Counted from the stretch's first letter, positions 27,689-36,981 are shown. The stretch is 51,136 nt of DNA from an uncultured Prevotella sp. (GCA_944319945.1 CALUFN010000015.1:1-51136); one strand, 5' to 3'. Translations and numbers: made by a program. The notes: generated by a model not told the origin, from the letters alone.

Positions 27689-29772
27689 AAGTTCACAGTA
27701 GTTTCTTTTCCGGGTTGTATTTCAATATGTTTTTCGTTCTTTCCGCTGCCGATGATGAGCGTGCCTCGACCTCCGTCGGCCTTTACGGTGACGGTGCTCT
27801 TGTCCATTTTGACATAGACCGTGCCGAAAGGAGTGGGCACGTTGCCCTCCATCCATTCTAAACCGCCGAGCGTCGGCCTTACCGTATATTCCTCGTAGCC
27901 GGGCTTGGTGGGCTTTACGCCGAGGTAATACCTGCCGAGCAGGTATATGGGACTTGCTCCCCAGGCGTGGCACAGGCTCTTGCCGTAAGGCCTGCCGTAC
28001 ATGGCCAACTTCTCACGGCCGTGCTCTTCGGGGTTGTATTTCTCCCAAAACGACGTGGCACCCTCGCGCAGCATGCCGCCCCAGTATGTCTTGATTTCTT
28101 TCATCACGCGGTCTTGCTCGCCGAGCATGCAAAGAGCTTCGAGTTCGTAGAAGCGCATGTAGGGGGTTGTTATGCGGAGAATGTCGTCGTTGAGGATTAC
28201 CGAACGCTTCACGGCTTCCTGCCTCTCTTTGTCGAGATAGCCGTACATTACTGCGAACATGTTGGGGTAACGGAACACCTCGGTGCTCTGCCTGCCGTCC
28301 TTGCGGTTGTGCATCAGGGCCTGTCTCTCGTCGTTCCAGAAGTAGGGCAGCAGCTTTTCGCCGAGTTTGTCGGCAAGTTTCTTGTATTCGTCCGCGCCAT
28401 TTTCGTCGCCTACGATGCCTGCCACGGCGGCTATCGACTCAAGCGATTTTCTGAAAAGTATCTGCTCGAAGGCTATCTGTCCCTGCTTGTCCATGGGCTT
28501 GTCGGCCCAGTCTATGAACACCCAGTCGCCCGTCATGCCTTCTACCATGCCGTCGTCGTCGGTGCGTCCGAGCACATAGGCCATATAGGTCTGCATCGTC
28601 GGGTATATCTGCGTCAGGAAATGACGGTCGCCGCTGTAAAGGTAGTAGTCGTAGACGGAGTTAAACCAGTAAAACGTGTAGTCCATTATGGTGTTGATAT
28701 GGCTCGTAACGGGGGCTTTGCCGGCCAACAGCCACGTCGTGCGCTTTACCATCTCGTTGTCGTTGAAGAGGTAATAGTTCATCAGGTAGCTTTGCGACGC
28801 GTCGCCGCTCCATACCCATCGGTCGCGCTTTATGCCGTCGATGAAAAACTCGCGCGAGGTGAGCTGCATGGTGTATGCGCCGATTTCCCAGATGCGGTTA
28901 AGCTCTTCGTCGTTGCACTTGAATGTGCCATGTTCCGTTTCGGGCATATATTCATAGTCCATGCTGACGTTTTCCACGGTGCATCCGTCGGTCTCTATGT
29001 AGATGTAGCGGAACGCCTTGCTGTTGCCCATTACGTAGTCGGTGGTCAGAGCGTCGGCTTTTCCCGTTGCAAGGTCGGTTATCATGCCGTTTTTTACGGC
29101 GAGCTTGTCGAGCGTTTCGCAGTGTTCCTTGTCGCGTGCTTCCTCCTCGCTCTCGCCGTAGTAGATGTCTATCGTGCCGTTGCCTTTTATCCCGTGGAGG
29201 ATGGCGTAGCCGAATGTCTCGCGGCCGAAGTCATAAAGTCCGTCGGTGGACGATACGGCCTGCTCGTGCTTGCGGCAGAGCTTGAAGCCGGACGGGCGCA
29301 CGTCGATGTCGTCGAAATTCCAGCATCCGGCCGACATGTAGATGGTTGACGACGTGTCGCTCGCCTTTCCACTCTCGTCGATCCATTCCTTGTCCTCGAA
29401 CGTAACGTTCCACGAGGCGTCCGTTCTAACGGTCTTTCCGCTTACGTAGAGCGCGGGCGGAGCGGCCTGGTTGTGTACCTTGATGTTTATGCGGTGGCTG
29501 CCGGCCGTCAGTGTGAACTGCCGTGGCATGCCGAAGAGCATCCGCCCGTCTATCTTTATGTTGTAGTCGCCTTCGACGGCTATGTCTATTGTCTCGTCCT
29601 CGGTCAGTTCTACGGCCTTGCTGAACTCAACGGTCACGTAGTGGCTGTCCTGCTTCCAGAACGGGGGAAAGTACGCGCCGCGGTCAGTACGGCGGTTGTT
29701 CATCTTGTTGCCGAGCCATATTTCGTAGTCGCCCGGATACCAAATCCATGTTGCATTATATGTTGTCGCCAT
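27685..29772 (-). CDS. Cytoplasmic alpha-L-rhamnosidase, GH78 (no signal peptide)
   Basis: The 695-residue product begins MATTYNATWIWYPGDYEIW with no signal peptide, unlike nearly all neighbouring hydrolases. An N-terminal sandwich domain (about 1-270) includes LYDFGRETFGYAILHG. The (alpha/alpha)6 barrel follows with the GH78 motif GIKRDRWVWSGD (about residue 314-325), TGDWVFIDWADKP and FWNDERQALMHN. A C-terminal sandwich carries PTLGGLEWMEGNVPTPFG. Its start overlaps the end of the MFS transporter gene by 17 nt and its stop overlaps the GH138-like start by 4 nt. The pairing suggests that the porter brings in a small rhamnose-containing product which this enzyme splits inside the cell. The family is confident; cytoplasmic location follows from the missing signal. 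Confidence 0.88.
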   Translation of the reverse strand: MATTYNATWIWYPGDYEIWLGNKMNNRRTDRGAYFPPFWKQDSHYVTVEFSKAVELTEDETIDIAVEGDYNIKIDGRMLFGMPRQFTLTAGSHRINIKVHNQAAPPALYVSGKTVRTDASWNVTFEDKEWIDESGKASDTSSTIYMSAGCWNFDDIDVRPSGFKLCRKHEQAVSSTDGLYDFGRETFGYAILHGIKGNGTIDIYYGESEEEARDKEHCETLDKLAVKNGMITDLATGKADALTTDYVMGNSKAFRYIYIETDGCTVENVSMDYEYMPETEHGTFKCNDEELNRIWEIGAYTMQLTSREFFIDGIKRDRWVWSGDASQSYLMNYYLFNDNEMVKRTTWLLAGKAPVTSHINTIMDYTFYWFNSVYDYYLYSGDRHFLTQIYPTMQTYMAYVLGRTDDDGMVEGMTGDWVFIDWADKPMDKQGQIAFEQILFRKSLESIAAVAGIVGDENGADEYKKLADKLGEKLLPYFWNDERQALMHNRKDGRQSTEVFRYPNMFAVMYGYLDKERQEAVKRSVILNDDILRITTPYMRFYELEALCMLGEQDRVMKEIKTYWGGMLREGATSFWEKYNPEEHGREKLAMYGRPYGKSLCHAWGASPIYLLGRYYLGVKPTKPGYEEYTVRPTLGGLEWMEGNVPTPFGTVYVKMDKSTVTVKADGGRGTLIIGSGKNEKHIEIQPGKETTVNL

Positions 29773-31126
29773 ATCTTTCTTTTGTTATTTGTTCCAAAGT
29801 TTTTCCTCTTGTCTGCGGTGTCCAAACAGTTCCTATTACCAAAGAGACGAGCAGCAGGGCCATCATTATGTAGGCCGCGAGGGTGAAGCCTTCGCCGTTT
29901 TCGCCGTAGATGTAGACGAAACCTATGCCCCACAGCGCAGAAACGCCGCGCACGATGAAGAACATTATGCCCTGGGCCGCCGCCCTATACTTGGCCGGGA
30001 ACAACTCTGAAGCCCACAGGGCATAGAACGACTGTACCGAGACTCCTGCCTGGATGCCCCATATCAGGGTGAAGAACAGCAGGCCGGCGATGCTGTTTAC
30101 GCCGATTGTTACGATGATTATCCATGCCACTACGCCCATGCCCACGCCGAAGAAATACAGCCATCGTTGGTTCACTTTGTCGACTATCATCGAGAAAATG
30201 AAGGTCGTTATGATTATGATTACCCACTGGGCCACCGACAGCATGTTGGCGTGTTGGTTTGAAAGTCCGCCCGCCGTTTCGTAGATGTGCTGCTGGAAGA
30301 AGCCCATCACGGAGCTTACGAGGTTCCATGTGAGGTAGATTCCGGCGAGGAAGAGTATCGTGCGGATGTTCACCTTGTTGGTGAACAGCGAGCCGAACGA
30401 CGAGAACACTCCGCCCTGCGGCTTGCCCCCCTGTTTGGCTTTCTGCGCCTTCCACTCTTCCGACTCGTCCAAGCGGCGTTGCAATAGCCAGGCGATGAAT
30501 GCCACGACGAACAGCGATGCGAACACTATGCGGCTGCTGAACACGTTGAGGGCCGTGCCCTCTGCTGCGCCGCCAGTTAGTATTCCGGCCAGCGATTCAA
30601 CGACCGGTGCGAACAGCACTCCTGCGCTGTCGGCTCCGCTTGTGGGCGGTGCGAGCAGTGTGCCGAGTATGAGTATTATGGTAGGGCCTATGCCCCATGC
30701 CATCTGCGAGATGCCGATGTTGCGGCCGCGGTTGCCAACTTCAGAGCTTTCAGATATGTAGGTCCACGACGCCGGCACGCCTACGCCTACGGATGTGCCC
30801 GTGACGAGGAAGCCCGCTAACAGCATGGGGAAGTTCACAGAGAGCATTATCAACGCCACGCCGAGCATATATACCAGCATGTTATAGGTGTAAATGGCCT
30901 TGCGCCCGTACTTGTCGGCGAGGAATCCGCCGATTATTGCGCCGATGGCCGCTCCGAGGCAGTTGGCGCTGATGGCGTTGAGCAGACCAAGATGCCCCTC
31001 GGTCAGCCCCAAGTAATTCTGCCAGAGGGTCAGTCCGCTGGCTCCGGCTACGATTGCGCCCGCATCGAGATAGTTGGTGAGCGATACGGCTATCGTGCTT
31101 TTCAAACTGCTTTTTTTCTTTTCCAT
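29756..31126 (-). CDS. MFS sugar porter
   Basis: The 456-residue inner-membrane protein has about 12 hydrophobic segments, a GGFLADKYGRK loop after the second/third segment and the sugar-porter ending PQTRGKTLEQI. A central soluble loop lies near residues 215-240. It would import a monosaccharide or short glycoside by proton symport. Overlap with the intracellular GH78 gene suggests rhamnose or a rhamnoside as cargo (inference). It is the first gene of a tight block of four (MFS, GH78, GH138-like, GH137-GH2). A palindrome array lies 174 bp upstream of its start. No SusC/SusD outer-membrane importer is in the window. Confidence 0.88.
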   Translation of the reverse strand: MEKKKSSLKSTIAVSLTNYLDAGAIVAGASGLTLWQNYLGLTEGHLGLLNAISANCLGAAIGAIIGGFLADKYGRKAIYTYNMLVYMLGVALIMLSVNFPMLLAGFLVTGTSVGVGVPASWTYISESSEVGNRGRNIGISQMAWGIGPTIILILGTLLAPPTSGADSAGVLFAPVVESLAGILTGGAAEGTALNVFSSRIVFASLFVVAFIAWLLQRRLDESEEWKAQKAKQGGKPQGGVFSSFGSLFTNKVNIRTILFLAGIYLTWNLVSSVMGFFQQHIYETAGGLSNQHANMLSVAQWVIIIITTFIFSMIVDKVNQRWLYFFGVGMGVVAWIIIVTIGVNSIAGLLFFTLIWGIQAGVSVQSFYALWASELFPAKYRAAAQGIMFFIVRGVSALWGIGFVYIYGENGEGFTLAAYIMMALLLVSLVIGTVWTPQTRGKTLEQITKERYGDNI

Positions 31127-31299
31127 ATATCAGATTCTTGTTTTCTCAGGGTTTCTTTGGCGTCCGTGTATGTGGATAGTAGATGTTAGTTATGTTTTGT
31201 TTGTAAAGATTCTATTCCCTTATTTTGTGATTTGTTTGTAATGCATTGATAATCACTACGTTGGCTCTTGCCTGCCGAAACGCTGCGTTTTTGCTTGCG

Positions 31300-31356
31300 A
31301 AAGGTGGCCTTTCATGCGGTAAAAGGTGGCCTTTTACGTCGTAAAAGACCGCCTTT
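31300..31356. repeat. 22-bp-period palindrome array C
   Basis: Three modules, AAAGGTGGCCTTT (31300), AAAGGTGGCCTTT (31322) and AAAGACCGCCTTT (31344), are exactly 22 bp apart with spacers CATGCGGTA and TACGTCGTA. The array lies in the 285-bp gap between the GH141 stop and the MFS start. Nothing else is evident in that gap. Confidence 0.9.
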
Positions 31357-31411
31357 CAAAAACCTTGTGTTTTGCTTCTGACGTGTGCAATGCATTGGCT
31401 TGCCGTCAGGC

Positions 31412-33178
31412 CTACTTCGTTTCAGGCGTTATTCCGGCTGCGGCCTTGATGCTGTCGGCCACGGCTGGTCCGTTGTTCTCCCACGTGTTGCCCGGGCCGT
31501 TGGCGTTTTTGAGGTATTTCTCGGTAGGAGTCCAGTTGTTCCTTACCGTGATGTACGACGAGCCTTCGTCCGTATATAGGTAGAACCAGTGCTCTGGGTC
31601 GTGGGCGTAGCTCGGGGAATAGATGTCGCGCACTACGTTGTTCTCGATGAACGAGTGGGGCTGCGATCCGAGAGTGTATATTCCTGCCGTGTCATACATG
31701 TGCTTGGCGTAGTGGTGTATGAGGTTGCCGCTCACGAGGTTGTTAGACATCGAGCACACCTGCTGGTTCCATCCCCAGCCCATTGATATTCCTGTGTAAG
31801 ACACTTCGCTGATTTCGTTGTTGCAAATCTTGATGTCTTTGACGAAGCCGGCTCCTATGCCTACGCATCCCCAGTCGTCGTTGGTCACGTCGGTTATCAG
31901 GTTGTTGGTGATGCTAAGTTCGGTGCAGATTATGCGTTCGTCGGTCGGGGCGTAGGGTAAATGAGCTTCGTGCCCCTCCGGACCGAAGCTGCCTGCCAAT
32001 ATGCCTGAACCGCCCATGTCGCGGAAGGTGCATCGGTCAACGCTTCCACCTTTTATATATAGGTGGTAGTCGAGGCCGGTCGAGGCATTGTACTCGAACG
32101 TGCAACGGGTGAACGACACGTTATCGGCGCAGTTGAGGCTTACCGCAGCTGCCGGACGGCCTACCCAGCCCTGGTTGTCTAGCTTGTGGTCGCCGTTGGG
32201 ACGGTCCATCTTCGGGCGCAGCTTGTACGCCTCTATCATGTACATTCCGGCCTGCAGGGGAGCGTGTCCGCTGACTGACGGGCGCATCCACGTAGCGTGG
32301 CTGAACGTAACGCCTTCAAAGGTGACGTCGCGCACGGGGTCGTCGGGCGTGCCTTCCACCTTGAGCAGGGTTTCAACGGCCGGCACGATGACTTCAGCCG
32401 TCTTCATGTCCTCGCCCTTGCGCGGCATGTAATACAGTTTTGAAGCCCTCGCATCGAGATACCATTCGCCCTCGGCATCGAGCAGTTCTTTGGCGTTTGT
32501 CAGGTAGAAAGCTGAGTTGCGGCCGTCAGTGTTGACCATAGGCGACGGCCACGGGTGCATGAAGTGTACGTGGCTCTCGGGCTGGTGGAACGTTACTGCG
32601 GCACTGTCACCCTGTATCTTAATCCCTTTTATGCGCAGGTTGGCCACGCACCACATCTCGTGGATTACCATTTCGGCATAACGTGCGTTCACGATTTTCT
32701 TCACGGCTTCGGCCGGAACGTATATCGTCTCTTTCGCCTTGTCGAGGCTTCGGATGCGGTACATGTCGTTGAAGTCGGCCACGTCGCGCGCCCTTACGGC
32801 CTTTTGGCCGTTAATCCACATCTGGCGGAACTCTAACGGACGGCCGTTGAAGTCGGGAACGTCGGCAACGTAATATTTGCCTTCTTTCTTCCAACCGCTG
32901 ATTTTCACGCCTCCGCTTATGGTAACCTTGCCGTCGGCAACGATGCGCGTGCCGTTGTCTTCGGGACGTACTATTATCGGTTGGTTGAGGTAATACGTGC
33001 CTTCCTGCAGCCGCAGGCATACGTCGTCGGCGTTGTTGAGGCGGCGTTCCTCGCGTGCTTGCTGCAAACCTTTCTCAATCGAGTATGCCCCCGGTTTTAC
33101 GATAACGTCGGTTGCGTGGGCGTTTAGGCCGAAGGCAGCGGCTAAGATTGATGCAATTATAATTCTACGGGTATCCAT
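31412..33178 (-). CDS. Secreted GH141-like parallel beta-helix glycosidase
   Basis: The 588-residue product has a signal peptide (MDTRRIIIASILAAAFGLNAHA). The rest shows a right-handed parallel beta-helix pattern: VRPEDNGTRIVADGKVTISGG (about 70-100), FRQMWINGQKAVRARD, GSGILAGSFGPEG, ISMGWGWNQQVCSMSNNLVS and a C-terminal turn with Asn-rich strands. The N-terminal part with EGTYYLNQPIIV is typical for GH141. BT1002, the founding member, is an alpha-L-fucosidase acting on RG-II. The gene is next to a GH127 gene, as BT1002 is next to BT1003. I prefer the start at 33178 over 33211 because it directly precedes the signal peptide. It overlaps the GH127 gene by 22 nt, so the two are co-transcribed. 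Confidence 0.82.
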   Translation of the reverse strand: MDTRRIIIASILAAAFGLNAHATDVIVKPGAYSIEKGLQQAREERRLNNADDVCLRLQEGTYYLNQPIIVRPEDNGTRIVADGKVTISGGVKISGWKKEGKYYVADVPDFNGRPLEFRQMWINGQKAVRARDVADFNDMYRIRSLDKAKETIYVPAEAVKKIVNARYAEMVIHEMWCVANLRIKGIKIQGDSAAVTFHQPESHVHFMHPWPSPMVNTDGRNSAFYLTNAKELLDAEGEWYLDARASKLYYMPRKGEDMKTAEVIVPAVETLLKVEGTPDDPVRDVTFEGVTFSHATWMRPSVSGHAPLQAGMYMIEAYKLRPKMDRPNGDHKLDNQGWVGRPAAAVSLNCADNVSFTRCTFEYNASTGLDYHLYIKGGSVDRCTFRDMGGSGILAGSFGPEGHEAHLPYAPTDERIICTELSITNNLITDVTNDDWGCVGIGAGFVKDIKICNNEISEVSYTGISMGWGWNQQVCSMSNNLVSGNLIHHYAKHMYDTAGIYTLGSQPHSFIENNVVRDIYSPSYAHDPEHWFYLYTDEGSSYITVRNNWTPTEKYLKNANGPGNTWENNGPAVADSIKAAAGITPETK

Positions 33179-35247
33179 ATCGTCATTTCGCTGTCGCCCC
33201 TGTTGCCCCAAGCGTAGTAGGGGATGAGGCGTATTTTAACTGTATTCTTGTCTTTGCTGATTTCGCGGTAGAGGGTGTTTTCCCATGAAGCCTCGGTGCG
33301 GTTGACGGCTTCTGTCTCCAAAGCCATCATGCGGCTGCCCTCGATTGTAGTCTCTACGGGGGTGAACTTCGCGTCGACGGGAATGGCGATGTTGTCGATG
33401 TCGACTCCGTTAAGGTCGTTGCTCTCAAGGCAGTAGATGATTGGACCGCGCTGTACGGCCACCTGTCCGCGGCATTCCTCTACCAACGGGTTGGCTTCCA
33501 TCAGTTTCGTTTCCATCGGCATGTCAAGGGTTACAACGTCGCCTTTTTTCCATTGGCGTGTTACGGCGGCGTAGCTTTCGTTTTTAGCGTCGACATTGAC
33601 GGGCTCGCCGTTCACCTTTATCGTGGCGTTGTCGCACCAGGCAGGGATGCGCAACTTAAGGGTGAAGTCCTTTTTCCCTTTCAGCTTGGTTACGGTCAGC
33701 GCGATGTTGCCGTCCCATGGGTAGTCGGTCTTTTGCTCAAGGGATATTTCGCCTATGCCGTCGAGTTTTGTCGTGAGCGTGTTTGCACCGTAAAGGTTGA
33801 CGTAAATCTCGCCCTTGCCTACGCTGTAGGCATAGTCCTGTGCTTCGCAAAGTGTGCGCAACGTGTTGGGAGGACAGCAGAAACAGCTGATGTATTCAAC
33901 GCGTTCCCTCGGCCAGCGCAGCGTGTAAGGCAGTTCGTCAGTCTTTCTTAATGCGTTGGTGTAGAAGTATTTCTTGCCGTCGAGGCTTATTCCGCAGAGT
34001 ATGCTGTTATAAAGACAGTTTTCAACGAGGTCGGTATATTTCGCATCGGCCGACGTTTGGAACAGTCGCCAGTTGAGCAGCAGGTTGCCGATATTTGCAC
34101 AAGTCTCGTTGTGTGCGGTGGAGTGGGGCAGTTGGTAGGGCCGTCCGTAGCTTTGGTGAACCTTTTGTATGAGGGCCGGTTTGTATTCCGTTCCGTCTGG
34201 AGAAGTGCCGTCGAAGAGCGGGCCGCAGGCTCCGTTGATGTACATCTTGCGGTAAACCAAGTCGTTCCAGATTGCATCGAGGTTCTTCTTCAGTTGCGCT
34301 TCGCCGTCTTCTACGTAAAGGTCGGCTACTCCGGCGTAAAGGTAGTTGGCTCTGACGGAGTGCCCCATGGCGTTATATTGCTGGCGGAAAGGGATGCGGT
34401 CTTGGTTGTCGTCGGTTCCGTTCTTTACGCTGTCGCGTATGTTTATGAACTGTTTCGACAGTTCAAGATACTTCTGGTCCCCCGTTTCGCGGTATATTTC
34501 GGTGATTGCCATGTAGTGCGACGGGCAGATGACGCCCTGCTCCAGAGCCTCTTTCGTCGGGTGCATGTAGAAGTCGTAAAGGCAGTCGGCAGCTTTTACG
34601 GCACAGTCGAAAAGCGTGGTTTTTCCCGTTGCGCGCTTGTGTATGATGCCTGCCGTTATGAGATGGCCGAGGTTGTAGGCCTCAAAGTTGAGCGGATTGC
34701 CGAAGCGTCCGTCCTTGCTCGTGCCTACGGCTGTGCCAATGTTCTCGTTCTCCTTTTCTTCGTCTTGCACGGCTTTCTTGTTCATTTGGGCGATGACGAC
34801 GGGCGTATGCAGGTAGCCGTCGGGCTGTTGGGCCTTAGCTATGAGGCGTATCACGTCGTCCATGATCTTGTCAAGCTCGGGATCTTTGTTCACGGCGTAG
34901 ACCGCCGCTACGGCTTCGAGCCACTTATACATGTCGCCGTCGTGGAACGGAGGCCCGTGCCTCTTGCCCTGCTTCTCGCCTGCTGCGATGAGGAAGTTGT
35001 TGTAACTGTGGCCCTTATCTGATTTCCATGTCTCCCACATGCTTTGCACCGACGTGCCGCTGAACACTCCGAAGCGTTCGCCCCAGAAGCCGTCAGTCCA
35101 TTTCACGGCGTCGATCGGCGTCGAGTTCACCACTGCAAACTTGCTGTTGCGTGTGTCCGTGATACCATTTTGCTGCGCCGCAACCGGCATAATGGATGAT
35201 GCGGAAAGGAAAAAGGTTAGTAGTGCTTTGTTAAATTCAGGGTTCAT
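33157..35247 (-). CDS. Secreted GH127 hydrolase (aceric acid hydrolase or beta-L-arabinofuranosidase type)
   Basis: The 696-residue protein has a signal peptide (about residues 1-24) and then an (alpha/alpha)6 barrel. GH127 enzymes use a zinc-bound cysteine as nucleophile. Here E381 and C383 in NETCANIG and C455, C457, C458 in SCFCCPPN match the Glu/Cys cluster of the family, with close spacing to HypBA1. NNFLIAAGEKQGKRHGPPFHDGD is the usual N-terminal block. The C-terminal sandwich has RGPIIYCLES. BT1003, a GH127 enzyme, removes aceric acid from RG-II. Because GH141 follows directly, I favour that role, but beta-L-arabinofuranosidase is the other option. It is followed by GH141 with a 22-nt overlap; the 205 bp upstream are non-coding with repeats. 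Confidence 0.88.
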   Translation of the reverse strand: MNPEFNKALLTFFLSASSIMPVAAQQNGITDTRNSKFAVVNSTPIDAVKWTDGFWGERFGVFSGTSVQSMWETWKSDKGHSYNNFLIAAGEKQGKRHGPPFHDGDMYKWLEAVAAVYAVNKDPELDKIMDDVIRLIAKAQQPDGYLHTPVVIAQMNKKAVQDEEKENENIGTAVGTSKDGRFGNPLNFEAYNLGHLITAGIIHKRATGKTTLFDCAVKAADCLYDFYMHPTKEALEQGVICPSHYMAITEIYRETGDQKYLELSKQFINIRDSVKNGTDDNQDRIPFRQQYNAMGHSVRANYLYAGVADLYVEDGEAQLKKNLDAIWNDLVYRKMYINGACGPLFDGTSPDGTEYKPALIQKVHQSYGRPYQLPHSTAHNETCANIGNLLLNWRLFQTSADAKYTDLVENCLYNSILCGISLDGKKYFYTNALRKTDELPYTLRWPRERVEYISCFCCPPNTLRTLCEAQDYAYSVGKGEIYVNLYGANTLTTKLDGIGEISLEQKTDYPWDGNIALTVTKLKGKKDFTLKLRIPAWCDNATIKVNGEPVNVDAKNESYAAVTRQWKKGDVVTLDMPMETKLMEANPLVEECRGQVAVQRGPIIYCLESNDLNGVDIDNIAIPVDAKFTPVETTIEGSRMMALETEAVNRTEASWENTLYREISKDKNTVKIRLIPYYAWGNRGDSEMTIWIPVEL

Positions 35248-35297
35248 ATTTCACGATTTATAATGATTCAGCAGGCAAGTCGCCGGCAGACGGTGTT

Positions 35298-35422
35298 GCA
35301 AGGATGTTTGCCCATGGGTTTGCCCTTGTATGTTGGTTTTCCGTCTGTTAGTAGCTTGTCTGCCCATAAATTTGTTCCTCGTTAGTTGAGTCACATCCGC
35401 TTACAAGGATAAACATCCTTGC
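35298..35422. repeat. Repeat-rich gap between DUF3826-like and GH127 genes
   Basis: GCAAGGATGTTT (35298-35309) is repeated in inverted form as AAACATCCTTGC (35411-35422). The segment 35405-35420 also folds on itself (AAGGAT/ATCCTT), and TTTGCCC or TTTGCC recurs several times. It does not follow the 22-bp pattern. It may be a terminator or operator for the unit starting with GH127. Confidence 0.55.
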
Positions 35423-35452
35423 CTGTTTGCCTATTGACAGCTTGTTGGCTGC

Positions 35453-36118
35453 TTATAAGGTGCCTCCGCGTGCCTTGACACGCTTCGCCCATTCCTCGCG
35501 TTCTTTCGTAAGGTTGTATCCTCGCTTACTTAGGTAGTTGTTGATGCGGCCCTTATATTTGCCGAACGCCTCATGCTTCTTCTTTGAGCTTTCTGCGTCT
35601 ACCGCAAATTCGCGTGCCTCTTTCAGCCACGCAAGTATTTGGGCTTTCTCTTCCTCCTTAAGTGTGGGAATCATGTCGCACTGCGCGTCGTATGTCACTT
35701 TCACCACGTTGTACGTCATGACGTCTTTTACCTTTTCTATCTCGGCCGCGTTCAAGAACAGCGAGAGGTTGGCGTCGAAGGCGAAGTGTGAGCGGTACAG
35801 CTTGCTGTCTTTCAGGCTTTCGGCTGATGCTTGTGCCTGTTTCTTCGCGTCTCCTGTCAGTTTTGACGCCGCAGCTTTCAGACTGTCGCGCTCTTCGTAG
35901 ATGTCGTTCAGCTCGAAGTATCTGTTTGCCACGATGTTGAGCACTTGCTTACCCTTCTCCGTTCCGGTAATGTTAAGTGCGTCGGTCACTTTCTTCGACC
36001 TGCCGAGAATGGTGTTCACATAGTCCTTATCGCGGCCGTCGGCATTTAGGTTGAATGTTTGTGCGTTAGTAGCGCTTAATGTTATTAGCGTTACAAAAAT
36101 AGTTAAAATAGTTCTCAT
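35453..36118 (-). CDS. Secreted DUF3826-like protein
   Basis: The 221-residue product has a signal peptide (MRTILTIFVTLITLSATNAQ) and a mostly helical, charged body. Notable blocks are DALNITGTEKGKQVLNIVANRY (about 45-66), DSLKAAASKLTGDAKKQAQ and a C-terminal FGKYKGRINNYLSKRGYNL. It resembles DUF3826 proteins, which are recurrent in Bacteroidota pectin-type loci, mostly of unknown function. It overlaps the preceding TIM-barrel gene by 4 nt (ATGA), so the two are translated together and may work together. No catalytic motif is evident. The lack of a lipobox suggests a soluble periplasmic protein. Confidence 0.65.
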   Translation of the reverse strand: MRTILTIFVTLITLSATNAQTFNLNADGRDKDYVNTILGRSKKVTDALNITGTEKGKQVLNIVANRYFELNDIYEERDSLKAAASKLTGDAKKQAQASAESLKDSKLYRSHFAFDANLSLFLNAAEIEKVKDVMTYNVVKVTYDAQCDMIPTLKEEEKAQILAWLKEAREFAVDAESSKKKHEAFGKYKGRINNYLSKRGYNLTKEREEWAKRVKARGGTL

Positions 36119-36981
36119 TGCAGTATTTCTTTTAGATATTTAACATTTTCGCCGTAATTAAGTTTTACGTTGCGCACTTGGTTTACGTCCCTGCTACGTT
36201 CAACGAAGAGCCATCCCGACCATCCGATCTCGTCGAGAGCCTTCTTGATTTTCTTCATGTTTATGGCCTTGTCGTTGCGTATCCATACTCCGTCGGTATT
36301 GCTTGCGTGTATGGCGCATATACGGTCTTTTCCGAGAGTCTTGATTTCTTTAGCTATGTTGCGTTTGTTTTCGATGGCTGTCTGGAATTTGTAGAATATC
36401 TTTATTCCGTCGGAGCCAATCTCGTTGAGTAGCTTTATGTTACCCTCCGCGTCGAGTGGAGTGTCTATTCCGATAACCTTGCCGCAGGCTTTAGCCATTT
36501 CACCCACCTCGTGCAGACGCCATACAATCTCTTGGCGCAACGGTATGGAGTCGGCCCAGTTGTTGCCGCAGCCTCCCAGCGGCAGGAAAGCCACCTGCGC
36601 ACCCATTTTTTCCATAGTGTCAAGGCAGTCTTGTATCAGCCAGCGCCAGCTCTCTTTCTTAGCGAAGCTCTGGCCGTAGAACCCTGACATCGCCACGGCT
36701 CCGATCTCTATCCCGAAGCTGTCGGCCATGTTGGTGAACACCTTTACTGATTCGGGATCGCGCATTTTGTTGTCAAACGAGCGGCGGGTGCCAAGTCCGC
36801 CCATGTCCATTTCTATTCCGTCGCAGCCAAGCTCGTTGGCGAGTTTAAACTCTCCCAGCTTCTGGCGCTTGAGTACCATCCAGTCACATACTCCGATCTT
36901 GTAGCGCTGTTGCGCCAAAACGGACTCAGGAACTATCAGCCCCGCAGTCAATATTAATAATGTGATAAAAAAACGTTTCAT
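36115..36981 (-). CDS. Secreted TIM-barrel protein, sugar phosphate isomerase/epimerase-like
   Basis: The 288-residue protein has a signal peptide (about residues 1-23, ending SVLAQ). The rest reads as an AP-endonuclease-2/xylose-isomerase type TIM barrel: ELGCDGIEMDMGG (about 50-62), GAVAMSGFYGQSF, VAFLPLGG, CGKVIGIDTPLDAEG, ICAIHASNTDGVW and IGWSGWLFVERSRD. The His in IHAS and the Asp/Glu residues at the strand ends could bind a metal, as in the family. Secretion is unusual for an isomerase acting on phosphorylated sugars, so it probably handles a free sugar or works as a lyase/epimerase on a glycan product. It is the first gene of a pair with the DUF3826-like gene (4-nt overlap). Exact reaction unknown. 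Confidence 0.75.
   Translation of the reverse strand: MKRFFITLLILTAGLIVPESVLAQQRYKIGVCDWMVLKRQKLGEFKLANELGCDGIEMDMGGLGTRRSFDNKMRDPESVKVFTNMADSFGIEIGAVAMSGFYGQSFAKKESWRWLIQDCLDTMEKMGAQVAFLPLGGCGNNWADSIPLRQEIVWRLHEVGEMAKACGKVIGIDTPLDAEGNIKLLNEIGSDGIKIFYKFQTAIENKRNIAKEIKTLGKDRICAIHASNTDGVWIRNDKAINMKKIKKALDEIGWSGWLFVERSRDVNQVRNVKLNYGENVKYLKEILQ

Noticed and set aside
27967-29349. 460-codon plus-strand frame opposite the cytoplasmic GH78
   Set aside because: It is the mirror of a clear GH78 enzyme and its translation has no recognisable motif.
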